Source of the DNA: Sphingomonadales bacterium
GTDB taxonomy: Bacteria; Pseudomonadota; Alphaproteobacteria; Sphingomonadales; Sphingomonadaceae
Assembly: GCA_027490455.1 (NCBI GenBank)
Contig: JAIXYC010000130.1
Span: 1 to 41,147 of the forward strand
Direction: 5' to 3'
DNA: 41,147 nt
Part shown: positions 8,724 through 16,879 of the stretch, piece after piece
Numbering within the stretch: position 1 is the stretch's first letter
How the letters are laid out: every line of letters starts with the position of its first letter
Program-made: the position numbers and the translations under genes
Notes under the pieces: generated by a model
Told to the model about the DNA's origin: nothing
Seen by the model: only the letters and a program-made list of their open reading frames with translations
The model's database searches: none

Positions 8724-9953
8724 TTATGCCTTTTTGGCCGCGGACATGGCTGCATCGACAAGCTGAAGCGCCAATTCGGACTGGCGGTCCGAAAGCGGGA
8801 AATCCTCGGTAACCCAAATAGCTTCGAGTTCTTGCAAGGTTTTCGCGACAAGTGGGCCAGCGGGCAATCCCATTTTGATAAGATCGCCGCCTTTGATGTG
8901 CATGATCGGGCTATCCCAATTGTCCAAGCGGGCCAGACATTGCGGCAGCGCATTGTCGTCTGCAAACAACATGGCGACATCGCGCGCGGTATCGTGATCA
9001 AAACGATACGCGATGGCGCGGATATTGCCTTCCGTCGGCATGCCAGCGTTCAAACGGTTGGCGAGATTTTCACGCAATTTGTTCGACAGCTTCAGGCGTG
9101 CAGCCACTTTGTCAACCGCGACGGCATCCGTCACCAATATGCTGAGAAGCCGGGAAGGGAGCGGCAGCGATTGATTGAGCAACTGCTCTCGTTCCACCAG
9201 CCGCTGCAATCGATCATGGGCATCGCTGCAAAGTTCGGGAAGAAACGGTGCGAATATTCCGTTTTTGATCATAAGACCGACAGACGCGACTGGGTTTTTG
9301 AGCGACAGCAACCGGGCAAGTTCCTGCGCAATGCGTTCGCGTGACAACGCCGTCAGACCATGCGCACCTTGCGCGCAGGCATGGATTGCGTCTGCATCCA
9401 CCGGACCGCTGCCAAAGCGGGCCAAGAAACGGAAATATCGCAATATCCGCAGGAAATCCTCGGCGATCCGCTGCGTCGCGTCCCCAATGAAGCGAACGCA
9501 GCCGTTTTCGAGATCGCGTAAACCGCCGAAATAATCGAAAACCTCTCCCGTTTGGGGGTCAGCATATAACGCGTTGATCGTGAAATCCCGCCGTGCGGCA
9601 TCTTCTCGCCAGTCGGTGGCGAAAGCCACCGTCGCGCGCCGGCCATCGGTAGAGACATCGCGGCGTAATGTGGTGATTTCATAATTTTTGCCGTCAACCA
9701 CCGCCGTAATTGTGCCATGGTCCAGTCCCGTCGGAACGGCTTTGACGCCGCCCGCCTCCAATCGGTCCATAACCGTTTCGGGCAACAATGCCGTAGCAAT
9801 ATCAACGTCTGAAACGGGCAGTCCCAACAAGGTGTCACGCACGGCGCCACCAACATATCGGGGGCCGCCATAGGCATCGGCCAGCAGCGCGAGAACCTTT
9901 TTCAGGCCCGGTGCCTCTTGCCACTCCGCATGAGGAAGTTGTGCCGCAATCAT
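8724..9953 (-). CDS. cca: CCA-adding tRNA nucleotidyltransferase / poly(A) polymerase family
   Basis: A 409-residue class II nucleotidyltransferase that would build or repair the 3' CCA end of tRNAs. The head domain shows RYVGGAVRDTLLG, the metal-binding DVDIAT and the conserved RRDFTINALYADP. FDYFGGLRDLENGCVRFIGD and RIAEDFLRILRYFRFLARFG follow as expected. The start chosen is the ATG at 9953, giving MIAAQLPHAEWQ, because it forms an ATGA overlap with the NUDIX stop; an upstream ATG at 10019 lies inside the NUDIX gene and gives an atypical leader. Poly(A) polymerase activity cannot be excluded by sequence alone. It is the last gene of a four-gene minus-strand run. Confidence 0.9.
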   Translation of the reverse strand: MIAAQLPHAEWQEAPGLKKVLALLADAYGGPRYVGGAVRDTLLGLPVSDVDIATALLPETVMDRLEAGGVKAVPTGLDHGTITAVVDGKNYEITTLRRDVSTDGRRATVAFATDWREDAARRDFTINALYADPQTGEVFDYFGGLRDLENGCVRFIGDATQRIAEDFLRILRYFRFLARFGSGPVDADAIHACAQGAHGLTALSRERIAQELARLLSLKNPVASVGLMIKNGIFAPFLPELCSDAHDRLQRLVEREQLLNQSLPLPSRLLSILVTDAVAVDKVAARLKLSNKLRENLANRLNAGMPTEGNIRAIAYRFDHDTARDVAMLFADDNALPQCLARLDNWDSPIMHIKGGDLIKMGLPAGPLVAKTLQELEAIWVTEDFPLSDRQSELALQLVDAAMSAAKKA

Positions 9954-10525
9954 GCCAGCCGCCGCACCAGATTGGCGATTATCCCCGCCGTTACGCCCCA
10001 TATCCGCCGTTCGCCCCATTGCATATCGTAATAGCTACGCTGCTGCCCATTCCAGTTTGCCTCTTTCTTGATGGAATTGGCAGGATCAAGCAGAAACGCA
10101 AGCGGGACTTCAAACCAGTCTTCAACCTCTTGCGGATTGGGCTGGAGCTCAAGGTCGGGCGGAATGATGCCCACAACGGGTGCAATGCTGTACCCGCTGC
10201 CTGAATAATAAGTGTCGGCCACGCCGATCACCTCGACACGAGCAGGCGGTATGTTCAGCTCTTCTTCCGCCTCGCGCAATGCAGCAAAGATCGAATTTTC
10301 GTCGCTGTCATCAACCTTGCCGCCGGGAAATGCGACTTGCCCTGCATGGCTGCGCAGCCATGTCGGGCGCTGGGTGAGAATAACGCCCGGTTCAGCGCGG
10401 TCGGTTATCGGGATAAGCACTGCAGCGGCACGGTGTTGCACCGTGTCACCCAAATAGCGCTCATCCTCAATCTCGATGTCCAGCGCGGGGTCGAGCGCCT
10501 TATGAATGCGGTGTCGCCAACTCAT
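9950..10525 (-). CDS. NUDIX hydrolase, CoA pyrophosphatase-like
   Basis: A 191-residue protein whose NUDIX box is FPGGKVDDSDENSIFAALRE followed by AEEELNI (about residues 66-92). The REAEEE core supplies the Mg-binding glutamates. The upstream VLIPITDRAEPGVILTQRP and HAGQVAFPGG elements resemble the NudL/YeaB branch that hydrolyses coenzyme A and its esters to phosphopantetheine and ADP. The substrate is inferred by family resemblance only. Four-base overlaps join it to DUF1285 upstream and to cca downstream. Confidence 0.82.
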   Translation of the reverse strand: MSWRHRIHKALDPALDIEIEDERYLGDTVQHRAAAVLIPITDRAEPGVILTQRPTWLRSHAGQVAFPGGKVDDSDENSIFAALREAEEELNIPPARVEVIGVADTYYSGSGYSIAPVVGIIPPDLELQPNPQEVEDWFEVPLAFLLDPANSIKKEANWNGQQRSYYDMQWGERRIWGVTAGIIANLVRRLA

Positions 10526-11073
10526 GCAGGCGCCATCAAGCTGAATTGCGCACCTTTACTGCAGATCGTGACACCTTCGACGTCCTCGGCAAGCGCAAGG
10601 TTGGCAAGTTCGTAATAAACGGGCCGTGCGAGCTTTGCCCAAAGTCCGCCGCGTACATGCAAATAGGGCAGGCCATTGCGCATCTCGATTGCGTGGTCGG
10701 CATCTGCAAATACCAGATCGTCGCTGTTTAATCGGAACGCGAGGGTCCGATTTTTGCCTTCGCCTTCACTTTGCAGTTCAACAGCAAGGAACGGCGCATC
10801 ATCGACCGCGATAGACAGCTTTTGTTGTGGGGTGACAAGCCAGTGCTTTCCATCGGCGTCGCATAACAACAAACTCGAAAAAGCCCGGACCATTGCGGGA
10901 CGCTTGATCTCACCGCCCTGATGATACCATGTGCCATCGGCAGCGATGCGCATTTCGCTGTCGCCCGTCGCGCCGGGCCTCCAGCTTTCGACCGGCGGCA
11001 GTTTTCGCGCCGCCACAAGTTCGGCAATATCCGAAAGGCTTAGGTTCGCGAGATCAGGGGCTTCATAAGGCAT
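10522..11073 (-). CDS. DUF1285 domain protein
   Basis: A 183-residue soluble protein without signal peptide or membrane segment. The middle RIAADGTWYHQGGEIKRPAM (about residues 42-61) and the later GGLWAKLARPVYYELANLAL are the landmarks by which I recognise the DUF1285 family, whose biochemical function is not established. It overlaps the NUDIX gene by four bases and lies 38 bases after the GNAT gene. The conserved pairing with a CoA-type NUDIX hydrolase and cca suggests co-expression, not a shared pathway. No catalytic residues can be proposed. Confidence 0.75.
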   Translation of the reverse strand: MPYEAPDLANLSLSDIAELVAARKLPPVESWRPGATGDSEMRIAADGTWYHQGGEIKRPAMVRAFSSLLLCDADGKHWLVTPQQKLSIAVDDAPFLAVELQSEGEGKNRTLAFRLNSDDLVFADADHAIEMRNGLPYLHVRGGLWAKLARPVYYELANLALAEDVEGVTICSKGAQFSLMAPA

Positions 11074-11111
11074 GGACTGGCGATACGGCTAAAGCGGACG
11101 GTCGTCAAAGC

Positions 11112-11591
11112 TTAGTGGGCTGGACCGAGCGTGCCATGTTCCGGCAAGTCCAACATTGCCGGGTTGCGCAGCAAAAGTCGGCGCGGTTCCCAAGGGCCGG
11201 GCAAAGTCCAACCCGATGTGCGTTCAGCGGTAAATCCAAATCGCCCATAATATTCAGGGTCGCCAATCATCACCATCGGTGCATCGTCCGGCTGCATTGC
11301 GTCGAGCATCAGCTGCATCAGCCGCGTTCCAATGCCGGCGTTCTGACGGTGACTGGCGACCGCGACCGGGCCGACCAAAATCAACGCAGCGTCGCCGACA
11401 CGTATCGGCGAACATTGGATGCTTCCCACCAGTTCGTCGCCGTCCAAGATACCGAGCGACAAATGGTCAATGGCGTGCATGCCCTTACGCAGCAGATAGG
11501 CGGTGCGTTGATGGCGGTCGAGGCCAAAGGCATCATCCAGCAGTGCGTCTACAACGCCAGCGGCAAGGTTCGAGAGGGCCGTTGCGTGCAT
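11112..11591 (-). CDS. GNAT-family N-acetyltransferase
   Basis: A 159-residue single-domain protein. The acetyl-CoA loop is seen in LVGPVAVASHRQNAGIGTRL (about residues 73-92), which has the Q/RxxGxG/A pattern (QNAGIG). MVMIGDPEYYGRFGFTAERT follows, a strand-turn that is typical of the YhbS-like branch. The substrate is unknown. It is probably the first gene of the minus-strand run GNAT-DUF1285-NUDIX-cca. The start at 11591 has only a weak ribosome binding site, but no better in-frame start is visible nearby. Confidence 0.82.
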   Translation of the reverse strand: MHATALSNLAAGVVDALLDDAFGLDRHQRTAYLLRKGMHAIDHLSLGILDGDELVGSIQCSPIRVGDAALILVGPVAVASHRQNAGIGTRLMQLMLDAMQPDDAPMVMIGDPEYYGRFGFTAERTSGWTLPGPWEPRRLLLRNPAMLDLPEHGTLGPAH

Positions 11592-11663
11592 GATTAATCA
11601 CACAAGAGGGATGTTGGACGAAACATATGCGGGCCCCCTGTCATTGCAGCCAGCATTTGTCCA

Positions 11664-11693
11664 ATCGATTATCGATGATGTTAACATATCATC
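11664..11693. promoter_or_regulatory. Palindromic sequences in a divergent intergenic region
   Basis: ATCGAT-T-ATCGAT (11664-11676) is a perfect palindrome around one central base. It runs into a second, imperfect inverted repeat with GATGAT and ATCATC ends around GTTAAC (11674-11693). The position, between the divergent GNAT and DUF1499 genes, suits an operator. No regulator gene is nearby and no known consensus is claimed. Confidence 0.25.
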
Positions 11694-11764
11694 TTGGCAA
11701 ATTGCGTTTGGCCGGAACATCGTTTAGCTTGGTCCGGTTACAAAAATGCAGCGCAGGAGAGAAT

Positions 11765-12625
11765 ATGGTGAACGAGCAAGACATTCCTCATGAGACCATG
11801 AATGCGCAAACGCCTCCGGCATCCGCGCAACAGGGTGACACAGTTCGTAAGTCGGTCGATTATTGGGGCTATATTGTCCTAGCCGCCGGCGTTGGCGCGC
11901 TCTTGTGGGGGCTTGTGTCGGCCGTTGGAACCGGTCGGGGCTATTGGGAATACACGTCGGGATTAAAGGGCGTGGCTGGGGCGTTTTTGCTGGGCCTTGT
12001 CGCGATATTGATCGGCGCAGTGCAAGGCTGGCGCACGCGTAAAGCCATCAACCCGCCGCGGCGTGCGCGTCGATGGGGAGGTATGGTTGTTGCGCTTGCA
12101 TATGTTGGGTGGGTTGGAACATTTTTGATATCGGCGTTGACCGTGCCTGCGATCCACGATGTCTCAACGGATTTGGCAGACCCCCCGGCATTTCAGACCT
12201 TGACCTTGCGCGCCGACAACCTCGACAATATTCCCGGCGCTGATGATAAAGATATGAGGGGCCTTACACCTCTGCAACGTTGGGCACTGGTGCACCAAAA
12301 AGCTTATGGCGATATTCGCTCGGTACGCAGTAATGACCCGGTTCCCGTGGTTATCGCCAAGGCGGAACGCCTTGCCAAAGCACGCGGTTGGGACCTTGCT
12401 ATATCGTTACTTGAAGAAGGGCACCTTGAGGCAACCGAGACCAGCGCATTCTTTCGGTTTAAGGATGATGTGGTGCTGCGCGTTCGTCCCTCTGAAACCG
12501 GCGAGGGCAGCATTGTCGATATGCGATCGGTCAGCAGGGTCGGGATAAGCGATCTGGGTATGAATGCAAAGCGCGTTCGGTCGTTTCTTGCGGACCTAAC
12601 AGGAACAGTAACGGCGGCGCCTTAA
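11765..12625 (+). CDS. DUF1499 membrane protein
   Basis: A 286-residue protein counted from the ATG at 11765, which is preceded by GCAGGAGAG at a good distance; a longer reading frame upstream has no such site and an atypical sequence. Three membrane segments are visible at about residues 34-54, 67-88 and 106-126. A soluble C-terminal DUF1499 domain begins near residue 130 and ends with DMRSVSRVGISDLGMNAKRV, the most conserved part of that family. The function is unknown. The stop codon lies in the loop of a hairpin shared with the converging sugar dehydrogenase gene. Confidence 0.8.
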   Translation: MVNEQDIPHETMNAQTPPASAQQGDTVRKSVDYWGYIVLAAGVGALLWGLVSAVGTGRGYWEYTSGLKGVAGAFLLGLVAILIGAVQGWRTRKAINPPRRARRWGGMVVALAYVGWVGTFLISALTVPAIHDVSTDLADPPAFQTLTLRADNLDNIPGADDKDMRGLTPLQRWALVHQKAYGDIRSVRSNDPVPVVIAKAERLAKARGWDLAISLLEEGHLEATETSAFFRFKDDVVLRVRPSETGEGSIVDMRSVSRVGISDLGMNAKRVRSFLADLTGTVTAAP

Positions 12626-12633
12626 GCGCCGCC
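12613..12633. terminator. Hairpin shared by two converging genes
   Basis: GGCGGCGC (12613-12620) and GCGCCGCC (12626-12633) form a perfect 8-bp stem around CTTAA, which contains the TAA of the DUF1499 gene. Only weak T-rich sequence follows on either strand, so it may act as a bidirectional or imperfect terminator. The minus-strand dehydrogenase gene ends eight bases further on. Confidence 0.5.
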
Positions 12634-12640
12634 GCACGGT

Positions 12641-13774
12641 TTACTTCTTTGGCGTAAGCTTCAGCAGGCGGCCCTGTGATCCGGCACGCTCGTCCTCAAG
12701 CAGCCAGATGGCGCCGTCTGGACCCTGTTCGACTTCACGAATGCGGGCGTCCATATTCCATTGGTCAGCCTTGGTCGCGTTCTCGCCATCCAATTTTACG
12801 CGGACCAACGCTTTTGCGCCAAGGCCGCCGATAAATGCGCTGCCCTTCCATTCCTTGAACATATTGCCCGAATAAATCATCAGGCCGCCGGGCGAAATCG
12901 CAGGGTTCCAGGATAGCTTCGGCGCTTCAAAACCATCGCCCGCAGAATGGTCGGGTATGTCGCGGCCGTCATAATGATTGCCGTTGGACACGGTGGGATA
13001 GCCATAATTGGCGGCTTTCCTGACAAGGTTTAGCTCGTCGCCACCTGCAGGTCCCATTTCCTGGTTCCACAAATGTCCCTGCGCATCAAAGGCGATGCCC
13101 AGCGGATTGCGGTGTCCATAGGACCAAATTTGCGATTTCACGCGGCCTTGGTCGTAAAACGGATTGTCCGATGGCACCATACCGCCATCGGTCAGACGGA
13201 CGATTTTGCCGAGATTTTGGTTGAAATCTTGGGCAGGATCGAATTTCTGGCGGTCACCGCTGCTGATGTACAGCATGCCATCAGGCCCAAATGCCAAACG
13301 GTGTCCAAAGTGGCCTTGGCCCGAAACCTTTGGTTCCTGACGCCAGATCACCTGAACGTCGGATAATGTCGGCGCGTTACCTGAAAGATCGAGCTTGCCG
13401 CGCGCGACAGCCGCGCCAAACCCGCCTTCGCCTGCTTCGGCAAAGCTGATATAAACGAACTTGTTATTCGCAAAGTCGGGATGGAGAATGACATCACCAA
13501 GTCCGCCTTGCCCGCCATAGGCGACTGCGGGCACGCCCGTGACGTCGACAGCTGCGCTGTCCTTTTTCCAAAGCTTCAGCTTACCCTTCTTCTCCGTCAC
13601 TAGCGCATATGGCGTGCCGGGAACGAACGTCATCGCCCAAGGCTCTTCAAAGTCTGCCATCACCGTGACATCGAACGGTTGCGATGCATTATCGGTGGGC
13701 GCTGCATCACTTACGGATGGCTGGCAGGCCGCTGCCAAAAAAGACGCGCCAATTAGGAATGATAATTTCGACAT
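12641..13774 (-). CDS. PQQ-dependent aldose sugar dehydrogenase-like lipoprotein
   Basis: A 377-residue protein of the soluble glucose/sorbosone dehydrogenase (GSDH, YliI-like) beta-propeller family, expected to oxidise aldose sugars with PQQ. It begins MSKLSFLIGASFLAAACQPS, a lipoprotein-type signal with the cysteine at residue 17. Family landmarks include PWAMTFVPGTPYALVTEKKG, the GQGHFGHRLAFGPDGMLYIS stretch with its conserved His and Asp, and WSYGHRNPLGIAF. The start at 13774 is chosen because GAGGAG lies just upstream; a longer frame to 13834 lacks this. No PQQ synthesis genes are in the window, so cofactor supply is unknown. The protein is likely periplasmic and membrane-anchored. Confidence 0.85.
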   Translation of the reverse strand: MSKLSFLIGASFLAAACQPSVSDAAPTDNASQPFDVTVMADFEEPWAMTFVPGTPYALVTEKKGKLKLWKKDSAAVDVTGVPAVAYGGQGGLGDVILHPDFANNKFVYISFAEAGEGGFGAAVARGKLDLSGNAPTLSDVQVIWRQEPKVSGQGHFGHRLAFGPDGMLYISSGDRQKFDPAQDFNQNLGKIVRLTDGGMVPSDNPFYDQGRVKSQIWSYGHRNPLGIAFDAQGHLWNQEMGPAGGDELNLVRKAANYGYPTVSNGNHYDGRDIPDHSAGDGFEAPKLSWNPAISPGGLMIYSGNMFKEWKGSAFIGGLGAKALVRVKLDGENATKADQWNMDARIREVEQGPDGAIWLLEDERAGSQGRLLKLTPKK

Positions 13775-13934
13775 GTATACGTGCTCCTCAAATATCCGCT
13801 TAACGCAGTTGGGTACTGACCGGTGGATATGCAAGAGGCTTGCATATAAGAGAGTTCCGCGCTATACGGCTGTCATCCTTACATTGTGAGAACTTGGAAG
13901 GGCTAGCTCCACTCGGTGCTGGCAGCCAGAAGCT

Positions 13935-14522
13935 TTGCATGCCGTTCAAGAAAGACTGAATTTGCCTGACCTCAATACACTGACCGCGTTGATCGCACCC
14001 GAAGCAGAAGCGCTCGGCTTTGCGCTGGTGCGGGTCGCGTGGTTTGAAACCGGCGGGCAGGGCAGCGACGAGCCAACCTTGCAGGTGATGGCCGAGCGTC
14101 CCGATACGCGGCAGCTTGGTATCGACGACTGCGCGGCGTTGTCGCATCGTATATCCGACAAATTTGATGAGCTTGACCCAATTGTCGAAGCGTACAGGCT
14201 TGAGGTTAGCTCGCCCGGCATTGACCGCCCATTGACCCGTCTTGCCGATTTTACCGACTGGGCAGGCCATGAGGTTAAGGTTGAGCTGGCCGAACCAATG
14301 GACGGCCGCAAGAATATCCGTGGCGATATTGTTGGCGTCGACGGTGACAATATTCATGTCGATGACCGCAAATCCGGCCGACTGACATTCGCCTTTTCCA
14401 ATATGGGCAGCGCCAAGCTGCTCTTGACAGACCGCCTGATTGCGTCGACTGCCCCCATCAACAGCGATGGGGCCGACGAAGTTGAGGCAGACCCCATTCA
14501 CGACGAAGCACAGGAAGACTAA
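13935..14522 (+). CDS. rimP: Ribosome maturation factor RimP
   Basis: About 195 residues, matching RimP, which is needed to assemble the 30S subunit. LTALIAPEAEALGFALVRV near the N terminus, the middle LEVSSPGIDRPLTR and the following domain with GHEVKVELAEP are diagnostic. The frame is closed upstream at 13887-13889 and contains no ATG or GTG near the start. Translation must begin at a TTG, either 13935 or 13962. The latter would give MPDLNTLTALIAPE, closer to the usual RimP length, and has AGAAAG upstream. It leads the transcription/translation cluster, with nusA only four bases downstream. Confidence 0.9.
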   Translation: MHAVQERLNLPDLNTLTALIAPEAEALGFALVRVAWFETGGQGSDEPTLQVMAERPDTRQLGIDDCAALSHRISDKFDELDPIVEAYRLEVSSPGIDRPLTRLADFTDWAGHEVKVELAEPMDGRKNIRGDIVGVDGDNIHVDDRKSGRLTFAFSNMGSAKLLLTDRLIASTAPINSDGADEVEADPIHDEAQED

Positions 14523-14526
14523 GAAC

Positions 14527-16170
14527 ATGGCTAACACGATTGCCGCGAACAAGGCTGAATTGCTTGCAATTGCCAATGCGGTTGCTGCCGAAAAGATGAT
14601 CGACAAGGCTATTGTCATTGAGGCGTTGGAAGAAGCCATCCAGCGCGCTGCCCGTGCACGTTATGGCGCGGAAAATGACATTCGCGCGAAATTGGATACG
14701 CAGACCGGCGATCTTCGCCTGTGGCGCGTCGTTGAGGTTGTTGAAAATGTCGAAGATTACTTCAAGCAAGTTGACCTGAAGCAAGCAGACAAGTTGCAAA
14801 AGGGCGCCGTTGTTGGCGACTTTATCGTCGATCCGCTGCCAGCTGTTGATCTGGGCCGTATCGATGCGCAGTCCGCAAAGCAGGTTATCTTCCAAAAGGT
14901 GCGCGATGCAGAGCGTGAGCGCCAGTTTGAAGAGTTTAAGGACCGCACCGGTGAAATCATCACTGGCGTCGTAAAGTCGGTTGAGTTCGGCCATGTCGTT
15001 GTTGACCTTGGCCGTGCTGAAGGCGTTATCCGCCGTGACCAGCAAATCCCGCGCGAAGTTGTCCGTGGTGGTGACCGCGTCCGTGCCCTGATCATGAAGG
15101 TGCAGCGCGAAAATCGTGGCCCGCAAATCCTGTTGAGCCGTGCGCATCCTGACTTCATGAAGAAGCTGTTTGCGCAGGAAGTCCCTGAAATTTACGACGG
15201 CGTTATCGAAATCAAGGCTGCCGCACGTGACCCCGGCAGCCGCGCCAAAATTGGTGTTATCAGCCACGACAGCAGCATCGATCCGGTCGGCGCATGCGTC
15301 GGTATGAAGGGCAGCCGCGTTCAGGCCGTCGTTCAGGAAATGCAGGGCGAGAAAATCGACATCATTCCATGGTCGGAAGATACCGCGACGTTCATCGTGA
15401 ACGCGCTGCAGCCTGCGACTGTGAGCCGCGTTGTCATCGACGAAGAAGAAGGCCGCATCGAAGTTGTCGTTCCTGACGATCAGTTGAGCCTTGCCATTGG
15501 TCGTCGTGGCCAGAATGTCCGCTTGGCTTCGCAGCTGACCGGCCGTGGCATCGACATCATGACCGAAGCGGAATCGAACGAAAAGCGTCAGAAAGAATTC
15601 GTTGAGCGTTCGGAAATGTTCCAGCAAGAGCTGGATGTGGACGAAACCTTGGCGCAGCTTCTGGTTGCTGAAGGCTTTAGCGAACTTGAAGAAGTAGCTT
15701 ATGTCGATCCGTCCGAAATCGCTGCCATCGAAGGCTTCGACGAAGGTCTGGCGGAAGAGCTTCAGAGCCGCGCACAAGAAGCGCTGGATCGCCGTGAGGA
15801 AGCCAACCGGACTGAGCGTCGTGAACTGGGTGTTGAAGACGCACTGGCGGAACTGCCCATTCTGACCGAAGCGATGCTCGTCGTACTGGGTAAGGCCGGC
15901 ATCAAGACGCTGGATGATCTTGCTGACTTGGCGACTGACGAACTGATCCAAAAGGCACGTGAGCCACGCCGCAACGAACGTAGCGATCGCGAAATGCGCC
16001 GCAATCGTTCGGAAGATAAGGCTGGCGTTTTGGCGGTGTTCGGATTGTCTGAAGAACAAGGCAATGAAATCATCATGGCCGCACGCGCACACTGGTTCGA
16101 CGACGAAGACAGCGCGCCAGCTTCGGATATCATAGAGGAGGACGCGGTTGCAGCGGACGACTCCCAATGA
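14527..16170 (+). CDS. nusA: Transcription termination/antitermination protein NusA
   Basis: A 547-residue protein that binds RNA polymerase and nascent RNA to modulate pausing, termination and antitermination. An N-terminal polymerase-binding domain covers about residues 1-130. An S1 domain follows near 140-205 (GEIITGVVKSVEFGHVVVDL), then two KH domains at about 230-380 with VGACVGMKGSRVQAV and AIGRRGQNVRLASQLTG. A C-terminal extension from about 385 on carries two helix-hairpin-helix repeats, as expected in proteobacteria. The start at 14527 gives MANTIAANKAELL and has AGGAAG upstream. The end overlaps the start region of the ylxR-like gene. Confidence 0.97.
   Translation: MANTIAANKAELLAIANAVAAEKMIDKAIVIEALEEAIQRAARARYGAENDIRAKLDTQTGDLRLWRVVEVVENVEDYFKQVDLKQADKLQKGAVVGDFIVDPLPAVDLGRIDAQSAKQVIFQKVRDAERERQFEEFKDRTGEIITGVVKSVEFGHVVVDLGRAEGVIRRDQQIPREVVRGGDRVRALIMKVQRENRGPQILLSRAHPDFMKKLFAQEVPEIYDGVIEIKAAARDPGSRAKIGVISHDSSIDPVGACVGMKGSRVQAVVQEMQGEKIDIIPWSEDTATFIVNALQPATVSRVVIDEEEGRIEVVVPDDQLSLAIGRRGQNVRLASQLTGRGIDIMTEAESNEKRQKEFVERSEMFQQELDVDETLAQLLVAEGFSELEEVAYVDPSEIAAIEGFDEGLAEELQSRAQEALDRREEANRTERRELGVEDALAELPILTEAMLVVLGKAGIKTLDDLADLATDELIQKAREPRRNERSDREMRRNRSEDKAGVLAVFGLSEEQGNEIIMAARAHWFDDEDSAPASDIIEEDAVAADDSQ
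16136..16147 (+). promoter_or_regulatory. Strong ribosome binding site for the TTG-started ylxR-like gene
   Basis: AGGAGG (16136-16141) is a complete Shine-Dalgarno sequence six bases before TTG at 16148. The same frame has a stop at 16133-16135 and no ATG or GTG before the conserved YlxR core. The site lies inside the last codons of nusA and decides the start of the next gene. Confidence 0.75.
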
Positions 16171-16858
16171 GAACCGACACTCCCCAATAAGGAAGTGCAT
16201 ATTGTCAGGTGAGCATGGGACTCGTGCCCAGCTCATCCGGCTTGCCCTCGGCCCCGATGGAAGCATCGCGCCTGATCTGTTTGCCAAGGCCCCGGGCCGT
16301 GGCGCGTGGATTGGTGTATCCGGCGAAGAACTGACGAAGGCGCAGGAAAAGGGCAAGCTTGCCGGCTTGCTGCGCCGCGCCTTTAAAACCGACAAGATTG
16401 ACATCATTGATGACCTGAGCGGGCGCATTGACCGAGGCCTTGAAAAGGCTTTTCTCGACCGGCTTGGGTTGGAAGCGCGGGCAGGGCACCTTATCTTGGG
16501 TGCCGAGAAGATCGATTCTGCATCGCGCAGCGGGCAAGTTCGTTTACTTCTGCATGCTTCCGATGCCAGCGCCGACGGCAGTGGCAAGCGCGACCAAGCG
16601 TGGCGCGTTGGTGAAGATGCCGAAGGGACCGGAAAGGGTGGCCTGAAGCTGCCCGTCGACCGTGACGCATTGTCTGGAGCGCTTGGACGGTCAAATGCCG
16701 TTCATGTCGCATTGATTGACCAAAAAGCGGCAGATAGGGTGATGCATCATCTTGGACGCTGGCTAAATTTCAAAGGATGCAGTAATGCGCCCCTCGATTC
16801 CGCAACTTCGGTTGCGGACGTGCGGGGCCATATTTCTGACGTCTCCGCAATTGATTGA
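16148..16858 (+). CDS. YlxR (DUF448) RNA-binding protein with C-terminal L7Ae-like domain
   Basis: A 236-residue protein. The N-terminal YlxR domain shows PIRKCILSGEHGTRAQLIRL and KAPGRGAWIGVS (about residues 13-58), a nucleic-acid-binding fold. The C-terminal half has a region like ribosomal L7Ae proteins: AGHLILGAEKIDSASRSGQV, then RLLLHASDAS, and later NAVHVALIDQKAA. This two-domain form between nusA and infB is usual in alphaproteobacteria. It starts at TTG 16148, overlapping the end of nusA by 23 bases, and ends 21 bases before infB. A role in RNA metabolism or ribosome function is inferred from family and position only. Confidence 0.85.
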   Translation: MQRTTPNENRHSPIRKCILSGEHGTRAQLIRLALGPDGSIAPDLFAKAPGRGAWIGVSGEELTKAQEKGKLAGLLRRAFKTDKIDIIDDLSGRIDRGLEKAFLDRLGLEARAGHLILGAEKIDSASRSGQVRLLLHASDASADGSGKRDQAWRVGEDAEGTGKGGLKLPVDRDALSGALGRSNAVHVALIDQKAADRVMHHLGRWLNFKGCSNAPLDSATSVADVRGHISDVSAID

Positions 16859-16879
16859 GTAAGGACGGGTTCTGTTTCG

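Noticed and set aside
8701-8742. GCGGCC/GGCCGC inverted repeat across the cca stop
   Set aside because: The arms are six bases with about 30 bases between them, partly within cca coding sequence. Likely chance in GC-rich DNA.
13839-13870. Promoter for the rimP cluster (TTGCAT ... TATACG)
   Set aside because: The spacing is right, but the boxes match the consensus at only about half of positions, too weak to annotate.
14458-16587. 709-codon antisense open frame opposite nusA and the ylxR-like gene
   Set aside because: The plus-strand genes are unambiguous. The antisense translation has biased composition with no domain and no ribosome binding site.
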